DNA of 64,000 nt from NCBI RefSeq assembly GCF_027409185.1, contig NC_084471.1, positions 8,833,035 through 8,897,034 on the forward strand. Direction: 5' to 3'. The notes under the pieces are model-generated. The model worked only from the letters and a program-made list of their open reading frames with translations. It searched no databases and had not been told where the DNA came from. This document shows, piece by piece, positions 23,570-33,869 of this stretch; the stretch's first letter is position 1; the number at the start of each line of letters is the position of its first letter. Source of the DNA: Cynocephalus volans (Eukaryota > Chordata > Mammalia > Dermoptera > Cynocephalidae). The translations under genes were made by a program, and so were the position numbers.

Positions 23570-24539
23570 ATTGTGAATAAGTTAAGACGGAAGCCCCAGA
23601 GGAGAGTGGTGCATGTTGCCAATCTGCATCCAAAGTGAAGCATGGAGGCTCCACAGGAGAAGGGCCCCAGGGTGGGCTTGAACGTCTGGGTAGGCCTGGC
23701 TGCGAGGGCGGGGGCGGGGGGTGTCAGCCCTGGAAGTGCAGCACAGGACAGAGAGAGAGAGCAGGGGCTCCTGCCAGCCACCTCAGTCTTGAGGACGGGG
23801 AAGGGATAGGGAAGTCCAGCAGAGGGAAGGGGCTGGGACCTGCCATGTACAGTCCTGCCATGGCCCACGAGCTCACCCCATCCCCAGCCCCTCCTGCCCT
23901 GCCTCTCTCTCTCATGCATCTCCTCCCCTCCCCATGCCTGCCCCCTCCCCTCAGACTCTCCTACCCCCTCTTCCCCTTCTCTACAGTCTTACCCCTCTAC
24001 ACACCCCTCACCACATACCCTCACCCATTCCAAGCCTGAGCAAAGAGGGGTGGGGCTGGTCTGGACCAGCTGACATTCCTCCAAATGAGGTCCTTTCCCT
24101 GGGTCAACTGTGAAGCTGCAGGGCCAGGGCCACTAGGTGGAGTGGGGAGCAAAGTGTAACCGGGGAATCAGTAAGGAAATGCGGGTTACAAACAGGCAGG
24201 GGCGGCCATACTTGACTCCAAATGGAGGGGCAGAGTGCTGGGTGGCACAAAGGCATTGGGACCACTGGAGGGGTGCCCCTTGAGCTGGAGAGGGTGGGTG
24301 TGGGGTGAGCTGGCCTGACGTGCAGAGCAAGCCCCGGGCCAGCAGCAGCAGCAGCAGCGATAGTCAAGGCCCCTAGGAGCCCACCTCCACACCAGGGTCC
24401 TCCCAGAGCACCAGGGGCCTCTGCTGGGAGGTCCTGGGCTGCAGAGGGATGGCCTGGAGGACTGAAGGATTGCCTCCCTCTCCCTCGAGGGTCTCCAGGC
24501 TGGGCAGACAGGGGAGGGCGCCTGTTGCCCGCGCCTGCC

Positions 24540-24540
<1 letters not shown>

Positions 24541-24570
<30 letters not shown>
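24541..24570. repeat. Homopolymer (C)30 / (G)30
   Basis: Thirty consecutive C on the plus strand, read as G30 in the SMIM45 transcript 10 nt after its stop codon. Such a tract can form G-quadruplexes and its exact length is error-prone in assembly. Confidence 0.97.
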
Positions 24571-24571
<1 letters not shown>

Positions 24572-24580
24572 CGCATTGGC

Positions 24581-24787
24581 TCAGACCTCCGGGCCGCCGA
24601 AGGCCAGGTTGTCGCGCACCATCAGACTCTTGCGGAGGTCACGGTCCACCAGGGGGCGCTGCATGCGCCACTTGTGCGCCTCCTGCAAGCCCGGCTCGAA
24701 GTAGTAGATGCAGGCGCCGAAGCCCACCAGGATGAGGACCGAGATGACCAGGTAGACAGGTACGAACCAGTCCAGGAAGTGCGGCAT
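24581..24787 (-). CDS. SMIM45: SMIM45, 68-residue single-pass membrane microprotein
   Basis: The 68-codon frame starts at the ATG at 24787 and stops with TGA at 24583-24581. It begins MPHFLDWFVPVYLVISVLIL and ends NLAFGGPEV, matching remembered human SMIM45 with about one substitution. Residues about 7-29 form a hydrophobic membrane segment, followed by a charged tail (HKWRMQRPLVDRDLRK). The function is not known. The ATG lies 14 nt inside an exon whose acceptor (TCTCGGCAG) ends at 24802, so at least one upstream 5'UTR exon exists; I could not place it. In human this locus (also LINC00634) is reported to carry a second, human-specific ORF. The start was chosen by match to the human protein; the longer frame upstream crosses the splice acceptor. 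Confidence 0.95.
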   Translation of the reverse strand: MPHFLDWFVPVYLVISVLILVGFGACIYYFEPGLQEAHKWRMQRPLVDRDLRKSLMVRDNLAFGGPEV

Positions 24788-25079
24788 CGCGGGGGCCTTG
24801 GCTGCCGAGACACGGGCGTGAGGGGCGGTGGAGGTTCCCCTTGTCCCGCCCACCCAGAGGGAGACCCACAGGCTTCACAGAGCCAAAAGGCCCAAGCATC
24901 ACTTTACAGATGGGGAGACTGAGGCTGTGGACATTGGGGACAGTGCCTGATCAAGACCACATGGTGATTCAACAGCCCAGGCCTCCTGACCAAGCACAGA
25001 GCTGTCCCCACCACACGGGGATGCCCAGCTCCTCCTCACCATTTAAGAAGGAGGTTTATAGCTAAGAGCCACTCTGGCC

Positions 25080-25275
25080 CAGACCCTTTCCATCATGTGT
25101 GCCCTAGAACAAGTTGCCTAACCTCTCTGGGCCTCAGCCTACCCCCCTACCCACCATGGGAGGGCAAACTAATACGCTTTCCACAGATGTCCTATTGAGG
25201 ATTCAATGAGGTGACAAATCCCTGCACGGAGCCTGTGCAGAGCACTCGATAAAGAACAGGTTGGGCAATGCCTCC
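25080..25275 (+). mobile_element. MIR SINE
   Basis: AGTTGCCTAACCTCTCTGGG, CCTCAGCCTAC and AGAGCACTCGATAAAG follow the MIR consensus. Confidence 0.6.
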
Positions 25276-25514
25276 TCTAGTCCCCCTGCACCCTTGAGCC
25301 ACTTGGTGAGCCCTGGCTGCATAGTTGCAGTGGATGCTGTTTGCCAGCGCCCCCCCCCCCAATGGGTGGGTCCCCAGCCACCTGCAGCCCTAGCCAGGTG
25401 TGTTTTGCTGAAAGTGCAGTGAACAAACACCTATCCCCAGGGAACCTGGTTGATATCAACAGAGTCCACACAGGCCCAATTTCATAATTACAAGGCCATG
25501 GATGCTGGCACCAA

Positions 25515-25895
25515 AAAACTTGGGCAAGATACTTAGAGTCTTGGTTTCTACATTTATAAATCGGTAATGATGATAACAGCACCTATGTCATAGGGCTTTG
25601 TGACTGCTAAATAAGTTAATTTATGTAAAATGCTCGTAACCAGTGCCTGGCACATAATAAGTGCTACATAGTAAGTTTGTTCTTATTCTCTGAGTCTCAG
25701 TTTCCTTGTCTGTAAGATGGGGATAGAAACAGAACCCTCTTCAGATCCCCATACTGGCCAGCTGCTAAAAAACAAACAAGAACTAGAACCTACTTCCTAA
25801 GGACACTGTGAAGTTTTAACAAGACAAAACCTAAAGAGCATTTCCCACCATGCTGCCTGGCACAGAATCAGTACTCAATAAATACTAGCTATTGT
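25515..25895 (+). mobile_element. Two tandem MIR SINE fragments
   Basis: Two MIR tails in the same orientation: one ends CCTGGCACATAATAAGTGCT near 25660, the second ends CAGTACTCAATAAATACTAG near 25890. Confidence 0.6.
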
Positions 25896-25979
25896 TATTT
25901 CCAGTGAACCAGAGGTAGACAAGGCAGGAAAGGCAGCATTTCACAAATGTTACATGCACCCAACTCCTTAGAATGGCCC

Positions 25980-26230
25980 AAAGATACCCCCATCTGCTCC
26001 TTGCCAACCTCCCCAGCCTCATGTCCCACCCTATGTGCCGTCATATGGAACTGCTTTTCAGTCACCTGTGTGCACCTGCATGTTAGGCAGTCCCCATCTT
26101 CGCATAAGCTTTCGTTCCCTGGAATGTTCTTTGCATTCTTGTTCTTTTGGCAAACTCCTGCTTGTACTTCAAAGGCTGGAGCACAGATCATCTCCTCCAG
26201 GAATGGGAAGATGCGGGGCCCATTTTAAAC
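25980..26230 (+). mobile_element. L2 LINE fragment
   Basis: L2-like (TTCCCTGGAATGTTCTTTGC, CAAACTCCTGCTTGTACTTC) in the SMIM45-CENPM spacer. Confidence 0.5.
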
Positions 26231-26304
26231 CTACCCCCAAACTTTCCCTAGGTATAAGAAAGGGGTGGGGTGAGGAGTCTACATCTACTTGCCTGGCAGG
26301 GAAA

Positions 26305-26475
26305 GCACCGCTAGGGCACTTTCGCACACTTCACAACAGGCCTATGGGGTAGGTGTCACTGTCCACATTTTACAAATGAAGAAACTGAGGCCCAGACAGG
26401 TTCACTAACTTGCCCTGGGTTAACCACCTGGAAAATGGCAGACCCAGACCCCAAACCCCAGAGATATCCTGAGGC
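26305..26475 (-). mobile_element. MIR SINE
   Basis: CATTTTACAAATGAAGAAAC and TGAGGCCCAGACAGGTTCAC are reverse MIR core sequence. Confidence 0.6.
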
Positions 26476-27838
26476 TTGAATCCTCCTGGGCAGGGAAAGA
26501 TACCTGTGCAGGATGAAATGAGCAGAAGCCCATCTTGGCTTCTGGGGAGGGAAGCAGGGGTTTGGATGGAATGATCTCCAGGGCAGGTTGAAGAAAAGCA
26601 CCAGCTCCTCTGAGCTCTCTAGCTCCTCTTGTCCCCCTACTCCCAGGTGGGTCTGCGAGGTGGGCTGTGACCCTGATGGAGGCAGAGAGGCTGCTGCCCA
26701 GTCCAACATCAGTCTGGAGCTCCTCCCCTGCTCCCCAGAGTCCCCATTGGCTGTTCTGAAGCACAGACAACATCTTAAGGTGCCCTATTCATGGATGAGT
26801 GAAATAGAGTGCACTAATTGTCCAAAGTCAGGGCTAGCACAGCATGGGCAGGGGGAGCATGTAGGACCCAGTGCACTCCTAACCATCTGCCTTTCCAGAG
26901 AGCCAAAGAGAAAGTTCAGAGTTGCCTGGTGCTGCCAGGGTTGGCGGGAGGTGGGGAAGGGGGCCCCCAGCAGGAAAGCTGTTGCAAACAGAAAGTGATT
27001 CATGCTCCCTCCCCAGTCCCAGCCAGGACCTCAGTTTCCTTCCAGTTTAAACATGAGAATGGGGGGTCTGGGACAGAACAGAAGCCACTTCAGCTGCAAT
27101 GCTGTGGATCTGTTGAGTAAGGTTCAGGAACCCCCAACCTCTCCAGCCCCGTGAACAAAATCCCAGGCATTCTGGAATAGACTGAGGACATCCAGACCTT
27201 TTCCTGGCTTCTCAGGGGACTGGCCTAGGTGGAGAAGCAAAACATTCACTGGCCTTCTGTGTGACCTTGGACCATTTCTCACCCTCTCTGGGCCTCAGGG
27301 TCCCTTGTGCACAGTGATAGGATGGGGATGTGGGTTACCAGATAATCTACAAGGAATTTTCCAGCCCTGTTTCAGCCAAAGCCCTGGCCAGGACAGTGCA
27401 AGAGTTGCAGAACCCCTCTCCCTGCTCCCAAGCCGCTGGCACCACTCGGTGCCCCCCGCATGCCCGCAGACCCACCTCACGCCCTGCAGAAGCCTGTTCC
27501 GGGGGCTCTGCACTGAGCACACTGCCTCAGCCTGAACAGCTCAGCGTCGGCCCAGGACTCAGTCGCAGCTGCTGTCCCCAGAGACACTGCCATCTGCAGC
27601 CACCCTGGGTGCTGGAGGCAGAGCTAGGGTGAGGCCAATGCCCCCCACCGGAGATGGAGCTTCTGAAGCCCAGAGACTATGAGTGGTCCAGGAGGGGGCA
27701 GTCCCAGGCTGGCTCAGCACCCTGGTACTTCTCCCTGTCCATCGGAGACCCTTCCCCCTACCCCCACTCTCAGGATGGCAGGAGGTGGGACCAGTCTCAG
27801 CCAATCGGCAGCCTGGCAGAGCAAGGGCTTTATCCTCC

Positions 27839-27853
27839 GTTTCCCTGGCAACC
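27839..27853. promoter_or_regulatory. X-box-like half-conserved RFX site
   Basis: GTTTCCCTGGCAACC resembles an RFX X-box. It lies 3 kb upstream of the SMIM45 terminal exon, in the region where its 5' exon could lie. Confidence 0.35.
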
Positions 27854-28264
27854 AGCCTTCTCTTCTGGATCCCTCCTAGTGTGCACGTGGTACAGCAGAT
27901 GACAGCAAGGGCAGGGTTGGGGGAATGCAGAGAGGCATGAGAGTCACCCCGAAGGCCTCTGGACTCCAAGGCTGGTGGGCCTAGAGAGGAGAGAACTCCG
28001 ACTGATAACTGAAAAGGTTTTGCAGTTTGCTGTTTTGGAATAGGGAGAGATCAGGGTCCCTGGTAAGTGGGTGGAGACATAGAAGCAGTTACAATAGAGC
28101 CAATGAGAGTCATATGTGCAGAGGGAAGAGCCAAGACTGAGACTCAGAATCTGGACATATTGACCCAACGTAGCATTTACTATGCACCAGATGCTGTTTT
28201 CAGTGCTTCATTTATAGCAACTCATTTAATCCTCATTCAAGGTCACAGCAAAAAAGTAGCTATG

Positions 28265-28432
28265 CGGGCCGGCCTGTGGCTCACTCGGGAGAGTGTGGTG
28301 CTGATAACACCAAGGCCACGGGTTCAGATCCCATATAGGGATGGCCGGTTAGCTCAATGGGTGAGCGTGGTGCTGACAACACCAAGTCAAGGGTTGGGAT
28401 CCCCTTACGGGTCATCTTTTAAAAAAAAAAAA
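28265..28432 (+). mobile_element. tRNA-Ile-derived SINE (CYN-like), dimer
   Basis: Two tRNA-like units in tandem (GGCCTGTGGCTCACTCGGGA..., then GGCCGGTTAGCTCAATGGGT...), ending CATCTTTT plus A tail. It is flanked by a roughly 16-bp imperfect target duplication around AAAAAAGTA. Confidence 0.85.
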
Positions 28433-29067
28433 GTACCAATGCCAGCGTCAGAGACCTCGCCTGGCCTTCAGGCCCTCCACAAAGGGCTGCCCCTCCCCAC
28501 TCTGCCTCATCAGCCCACAGCTCCCCTGGCTGGGGTCCAGTTCCCAGGCACTGAGCACCCCTACATGCTAGGCACGGCCCCACATTTCACTCCTTGCAGG
28601 CTGGTGTTGAGAGCGCATTTGGGGATGACGTGACTACAGCTCAGAGAGGTGAACCTGCTTCCCTTCTCCTTCTAGGTTGCTCAGCTTCTCAGTGACTGAG
28701 CTGGAATTCAAGACCAAAGGGTGGGGGTGGGGGTGGGAGTGGGGAGTCCACCTCCCAAGCCTGGATTCCCCCTCCCTGTGCCCAGTGAGCATCCCATGAG
28801 AGCAGTGGCTATTGTCTGAGAGAGCAGCCCCAGGGGCCAGAAGGCCAGAAGAAGCTTCAGGGAACCACCCCGCTAGGGAGTCCATTCCCAGAAACCTCTG
28901 GATGGACAGATGGGAAAGGCTCTAGGTGAGAAGGTGGCTTCAGGATTCTAGGTCCCCCACCCCACAGACACCCTGACAGCTCTGGGGCCATCTGGGAGCC
29001 CTGCAAGTGTGGTAGGTCCTCTTCAGCATATGTGGGGCAAGGGGGGTGATTTTGAGTACACAGATGA

Positions 29068-29166
29068 TTTTTTTTTTTTTTGGCGATTGGTTGGTACAGG
29101 CATCTGAACCCATGACCTTGGTGTTACCAGCACAATGTTCTCCCAAGTCAGCTAACCAACCAGTCC
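29068..29166 (-). mobile_element. tRNA-Ile-derived SINE (CYN-like), monomer
   Basis: Minus-strand copy with leading poly(T) and the complement of the tRNA-like body (GACCTTGGTGTTACCAGCAC). Confidence 0.8.
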
Positions 29167-29376
29167 AAGGGATCTTTTTTTATTGAGGTATAAGGTACAT
29201 ACAGTCCTTATAAATACACAAATTTTAAGTGATGGATTTTCACTTGTACATACACCTGTGCAACCACCATCCTGATCAAGGTATAGGATATCTCCAACAC
29301 CCCAGAGAGTGCGCTCTTGCCTCTTGCTGATCAATGCTCCTTCCCCAAACGCACTCACTGATCTGACTTCTTTCAC
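29167..29376 (+). mobile_element. Old L1 3' fragment (part 1)
   Basis: Resembles L1M-type 3' sequence (TTTATTGAGGTATAAGGTAC and following). It is interrupted by the MaLR LTR at 29377-29788 and resumes at 29794-29950. Confidence 0.6.
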
Positions 29377-29788
29377 TGATAGAGTTTGGATGTGTTGTCC
29401 CCCCAAAACTCACGTGGAAATCTGATCCCCAATGTGACAGTGTTGGAAGCTGTTTGAGTCATGGGGGTGGATCCCTCATGAATGGATTAATGCTCTCCCT
29501 GCGGGGTGAAGGTCCTGAGTGAGATCTTGCTCTATTAGTTCCCGCTAATGCTGGTTGTCTGAAAGACCCTGGCACCTTCTCTCTCTCTCTCACTCTCGCT
29601 CGCTTCCTCTTGCCATGTGATCTGCTTGTACCCGCTGGCTGCCTGCCACTTTCCGCTATGAGTAGAAGCAGCCTGAGGCCCATGCCAGATTCAGCTGTCC
29701 CAGAATCATAAGCCAAATAAAACTCTGTTCTTTATAAATTGCCCAGCCTCAGGTTTTTCTGTTATAGCAACACAAATGTACTAATACA
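29377..29788 (+). mobile_element. Solo LTR, ERVL-MaLR (THE1/MST-like), inserted in an L1 remnant
   Basis: The LTR is bounded by perfect TTCAC 5-bp target repeats (29372-29376 and 29789-29793). The flanking sequence on both sides is one continuous old L1 3' region, so the LTR is the younger of the two. No internal region is attached. Confidence 0.85.
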
Positions 29789-30074
29789 TTCACCAAAGAT
29801 TAGTGTTGCTCAGAATACTATTTTTAAGATTCATGCATGTTGCTGCATGCATCAGTATACCACAATTTGCTTATCCGTTCACCACTGAAGGACATTTGGG
29901 TTGTTTCCAGTGTGGGGCTATCATGAGCAAAGCTGCTAAAGTGCTTTTCAACAGTTTAGGGTGGGAGGGCAGAGAGGAGTTGGGGGAAGAATTATAGGGG
30001 GGCAGGAGGACACTTTTGGGGGTGATGGATATGTTCAGCATCTTGATTATGATGGTGCTTCCTAGGTATATACA
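29789..30074 (+). mobile_element. Old L1 3' fragment (part 2)
   Basis: Continuation of the L1M-type sequence (ACCACAATTTGCTTATCCGT, GGACATTTGGGTTGTTTCCA), then an L1 3' UTR (GGGTGATGGATATGTTCAGC). It is cut by the inverted LTR at 30075. Confidence 0.6.
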
Positions 30075-30517
30075 TGTATTAGTTTTCTGTTGCTTATAAC
30101 AGAATACCTAAAACTGAGTAATTTATAAGGAAACAGAATTTATTTCTACAGTTTTGGAGGGTGGGAAGTCCAAGGTCCAGGAGGTGCATCTGGTGAGGGC
30201 CTTCTTGTTGGTGGGAACTCTGCAGAGTCCTGAGATGGCACACAGTATCATATGGCAAGAGGGCTAAGTGTTTTAATGTGCTCACTTTCTCTCCTTATAA
30301 AGCCACACAGTGCCACTTCTGTGATAACTCATTTATCTCTTAACACATTACTCTGTAAATGGATTAATCCATTCATGAGGGCAGAGCCCTCACAATCCAG
30401 TCAACTTCTAAAGGCCCTACCTTTCAAATATCATAGTCAAATTTCCCACCCTCTTAACACTATTACAATGGGGATCAAGCTTCAATATGAGTTTTGGTGG
30501 AAGTTCAAACTATAGCA
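30075..30517 (-). mobile_element. Solo LTR, ERVL-MaLR, inverted, inserted in an L1 3' end
   Basis: A MaLR-type LTR in minus orientation with perfect ATACA target repeats on both sides (30070-30074 and 30518-30522). The interrupted host sequence is the terminal 3' UTR of an old L1. Confidence 0.85.
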
Positions 30518-30600
30518 ATACATGTGTCAAATCTTACCAAGTTGTACACTTTAAATATGTGTATTTTATGTCAATTACACCTGAATAAATCTATTAAAAA
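30518..30600 (+). mobile_element. Old L1 3' terminus (part 3)
   Basis: The remainder of the L1 3' UTR after the inverted LTR, ending CACCTGAATAAATCTATTAAAAA. Confidence 0.6.
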
Positions 30601-30646
30601 TGTGATTGATTGCCTGTAGGTATTGTTGTAGCAACTGATTCTTTAT

Positions 30647-31139
30647 TTACTTTGGTGTCTGGCCAGCAAGGGGATCTGTAGTGGATTGAATTATATCCCC
30701 CCAAAACTCACTGAGGCTTGAATTGTGTACCCCCAGTTTTATGTATTAGAAACTTAGTCCTCACTGTTAAAAGGGTGGGAAATCCTATATGGTAATTGAA
30801 AGGAGAAGCCTTGAAGAGGTGATTGGATTGTAGGACCGTACAGTAGTGAATGGATTAAAAATGGTGGTCAGGGGCATGATTCTGAGGGCTTTAAAAGGAT
30901 AGTGAATAAGGAAGTTGGCTACTTTCTCTGTGCACCCATCATCTTGCAATGTGAGACCCCTGGGTCACTGTTGCCACCACCAGATGGACTTTGGACTTCC
31001 CAGCCTCAGAAACTGTAAGCAATAAATTTTGTTTTCTTTCTAAATTACCCAGTTCCAGGTATTTTGTTAAAAGCAACAGAAATGGACTAATACAGGATAT
31101 GAACCTTTGACCTTGGTGTTACCAGCACCATGCTCCCCT
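30647..31139 (-). mobile_element. tRNA-Ile-derived SINE split by a MaLR LTR
   Basis: SINE parts 30647-30676 and 31095-31139 flank the LTR at 30677-31094. Outside them is a 15-bp target duplication with one mismatch, CAACTGATTCTTTAT at 30632-30646 and 31140-31154. This shows that the two halves belong to one element. Confidence 0.8.
30677..31094 (+). mobile_element. Solo LTR, ERVL-MaLR, inserted inside a CYN-like SINE
   Basis: Starts TGTAGTGGATTGAATT and ends GGACTAATACA, with 4/5 matching target repeats (GGATC/GGATA). The two flanks together form a minus-strand tRNA-Ile-type SINE that has its own target duplications. The LTR therefore arrived after the SINE. Confidence 0.85.
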
Positions 31140-31729
31140 CAACTGATTCCTTATGCATATAAAAGCTTATGGGAGGCTGGCCAGAGATAAAGCCCAGAGT
31201 TGCTTCTGTTAAAGTTGAGGTGGGGTTTCTGAACCCTACCCATCAGATTCCCCATCCCTCACAGTGCCCCAAGGCATCTCCCCAGGGCTCCACAGAAACC
31301 AATTTGAATGATGCTTGCCCAGAGGTCTCTGATGGCTCTGTCAGCTCTGGGTGTTCATGATACAAGAACCTCTTGGCCTGGGTCTGGCCTTCCTGCCAAT
31401 CCCTACCCTTCATCACAGTATGGATCCTACACAAAATTATTTTCTGTTCCACTGCCCATGTGACAAGCACCAACTCACTATGGTGTCTCAGCCAATGATC
31501 ACCTCCCCAGTGACACTTAATGCATCTACTTCTGGGCTCCTGTTGCTCCCTGGCTGCTCCCTGGTGGCTCTCACCCACTGTAGTGCTTTTGTTTTTTGTT
31601 ATCTACCCTTCTGCCACTGATAACTCCCTGAAGCAGAATGACACCGCTGGTGTCTAGGTCCCCAGTGCCTGGCAGTAGGCCTGGTCCAAGGCAGGCACTC
31701 AGCACATGTTGATAGAATGGGTCTCAGCT

Positions 31730-32120
31730 CGGGCCCTCCTGGAAAGTCCTGACCAGGGTCCAAAGTCTTTCCATGGCCTATGACTCTTCAAGCACCTCGG
31801 TCACCTGGCCCTCAATCACCTCTCTAGCCTCCCTTCTCCCACTTCCTCCCCATTTCATCTGCTTTGGCCACTGTCTTCCTTGCTATTCCTCAGAAGCGCC
31901 AGGAGCGCTCCCCTCTCGGAGTCTTTGAACTTGTTGTTCCTTCTGCCTGAATCCTCTTTTTCATTGGATTTAATGGACTCCTCCTCTCAGTAAATTCAAG
32001 CATCTGCTCAAACATCACCTCTTAGAGGGGCCTCCCCAGACCTAAAGTGGCTTCTTCCCATCCATCTCTTCCCCCAGCAGGCTTTATGTTATCTTCATAG
32101 CGCTTACTACTACTTGACTT
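31730..32120 (+). mobile_element. L2 LINE fragment
   Basis: L2-like (CTTTGGCCACTGTCTTCCTT, TGCTCAAACATCACCTCTTA, GGCCTCCCCAGACC). Confidence 0.65.
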
Positions 32121-32404
32121 CCAGGAAGTCCCTTTCACACCCCATGCCATGAAGAATCAAAGCCTCATCTGTGCAGGGGCAGGGGCTCCATGAAGCCATT
32201 TACTTCCTGCTCTTTCTGAGCAACATATAATTTAGTTCAGTCTGTAGTAAGAAGGATTTAGGTTAGACAAGGAGTAAGCCTCTGCTCTCACAGATATCAC
32301 AACAATGAGCACACTGAGTTGATCAGTCATGTCTGGTTTGTCTGTGCTCCCAGCATGGGGCTGTGGGTGGGTCTGGCCCTAGGAAATGAATGAATGTAAA
32401 TCAA

Positions 32405-33690
32405 CCCATTCACTCCACAAGTATTTATCAAGCAACTACTATGTACCAGGCATTTTTTAGAGTACTGGATATACAAATTGACAAGTCTCTGACCTCATGC
32501 ATCTTACACTCTATTTGAAGAGACATCTAATAGTACAATAAATGAGTACTTATATAACTGTTGAGACGCTATGGGCCCTGAGCATGTGCCAAGAAGGCAA
32601 GACCCTGGACACCTCTTTATCTAGGCCATTTCTCAGGGTTGAGTTTGCAGCAAGAAACTTGAGGGATGAGGTAACATTTCCCCCAGAAAAAGAACAGGCA
32701 TGCTTACCAGTCACTATAAAAGCAGTGAATCTCCCATCTCTGTGTTCTTCTCCTAATGCTACCTACTAGGTGTACAAGCTTCTATGATGGGCCTTTGTGG
32801 GGCTTGGGAGACATGAGGAACTGACACAAACAAACATGAAGATCTAGCTACTGCTTTTATAAAGTAAATAATAAAGTCCTTTATTTCTTACCCAGAGTTT
32901 CATGTCTTCTGCCAGCATCCATGAAACAGCAACAGACTAGTTTACTAATTTGTAAGTAGGGTAAAATCTCAGAGGCTGTGCAGTTCTTGACAATGATGTG
33001 TGAAGTGGAGATTAGTGCTATGGAGAAAACAGAGCAGAAACAGAAAAAGGAGGAGACAGAGCATGGTCGGGGGTTGGCTTGCTGTTTCAGATAGGGTCGT
33101 TAAGAAAGGCCCTTCTGATAAGGTGACATTGGAGCAGAAACACAAATAAAGTGAAGAAACAAGCCGTGTGACTATTTGGAAGAACAGTATTTCAGCCAAA
33201 GGAAACAGCAGGGGCAAAGGTCCTGGGGTAGGAGGGTACCTGGAATATATGCGGAACAGCCTAGTGGCTGGTGTGGCAGCAGAGGATGAGATCAGGGATT
33301 GTCAGGCACCAGAACACGCAGGGCCCGGAAAGGTCACTTAAGGTGTTTGCAACGCACTGAGTGAAATCAGTGGGTTTTGATCAGAGAAGTGGTCTGCTCT
33401 GATTTCCGTTTTAAAGGACGACTCTGACTGCTGTGTGGAGAACAGCAGGTAGCCCTGGGGACCAGGGTGAAAGTAGGGAGCCAGTAGAAGTTGTGACAAT
33501 TAATAGTCTAGGTGACAGACGACAGAGGCTTGGTCCTGGTCGTGACAGTGGAAGTGGTGGGAAGTAGTCAGCTTTTGATATATTTAAGACTAATCTGGAT
33601 GTGGGGTGTGAAGAAGAGGAGTCAAGATGACCCCAAGGTTTTGTTCTGAGCAGCTTGCTACAAGGATGGTGTCGCTGAGGCGGGGAAGAC
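32405..33690. repeat. Ancient LINE-like repeat, copy 3 (longest)
   Basis: About 1.3 kb from CACTCCACAAGTATTTATCA to the region after GATGACCCCAAGGTTTTGTT. It ends just upstream of the CENPM CpG island. Confidence 0.5.
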
Positions 33691-33869
33691 ACAGGAGGGG
33701 CAGGTCTGGAAGGAATCAAGAGGACTGCGAACGAGCATGAAGGAGCGAAAGTGGACGAATGGATCACAGGAAACCTTATATCTCTGAAGCGTGGAACAAA
33801 AGGCCGGTCCAGCACCTCATAAGTCTGGGCTGGCGCTGCAACGCCCCCTCAGAAAAGGAGGTAGCGGTT

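Larger units (their letters stand above)
23545..24580 (-). other. SMIM45: SMIM45 3' untranslated region
   Basis: From the TGA at 24581 the minus strand runs to an AATAAA at 23569-23564, so the terminal exon is about 1.25 kb. A run of 30 G (transcript sense) begins 10 nt after the stop. A 131-codon ATG frame (23919-23524) lies in the distal part. It has no recognised homologue and runs past the poly(A) signal, so it is probably not translated. Confidence 0.6.
24802..33860. other. Repeat-rich spacer, SMIM45 to CENPM
   Basis: No recognised coding exon. It holds MIR, L2, SINEs, an old L1 with two LTR inserts, a SINE split by an LTR, and a long ancient repeat. The SMIM45 5' exon(s) must lie here, because its terminal exon begins with an acceptor, but I could not place them. 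Confidence 0.6.
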
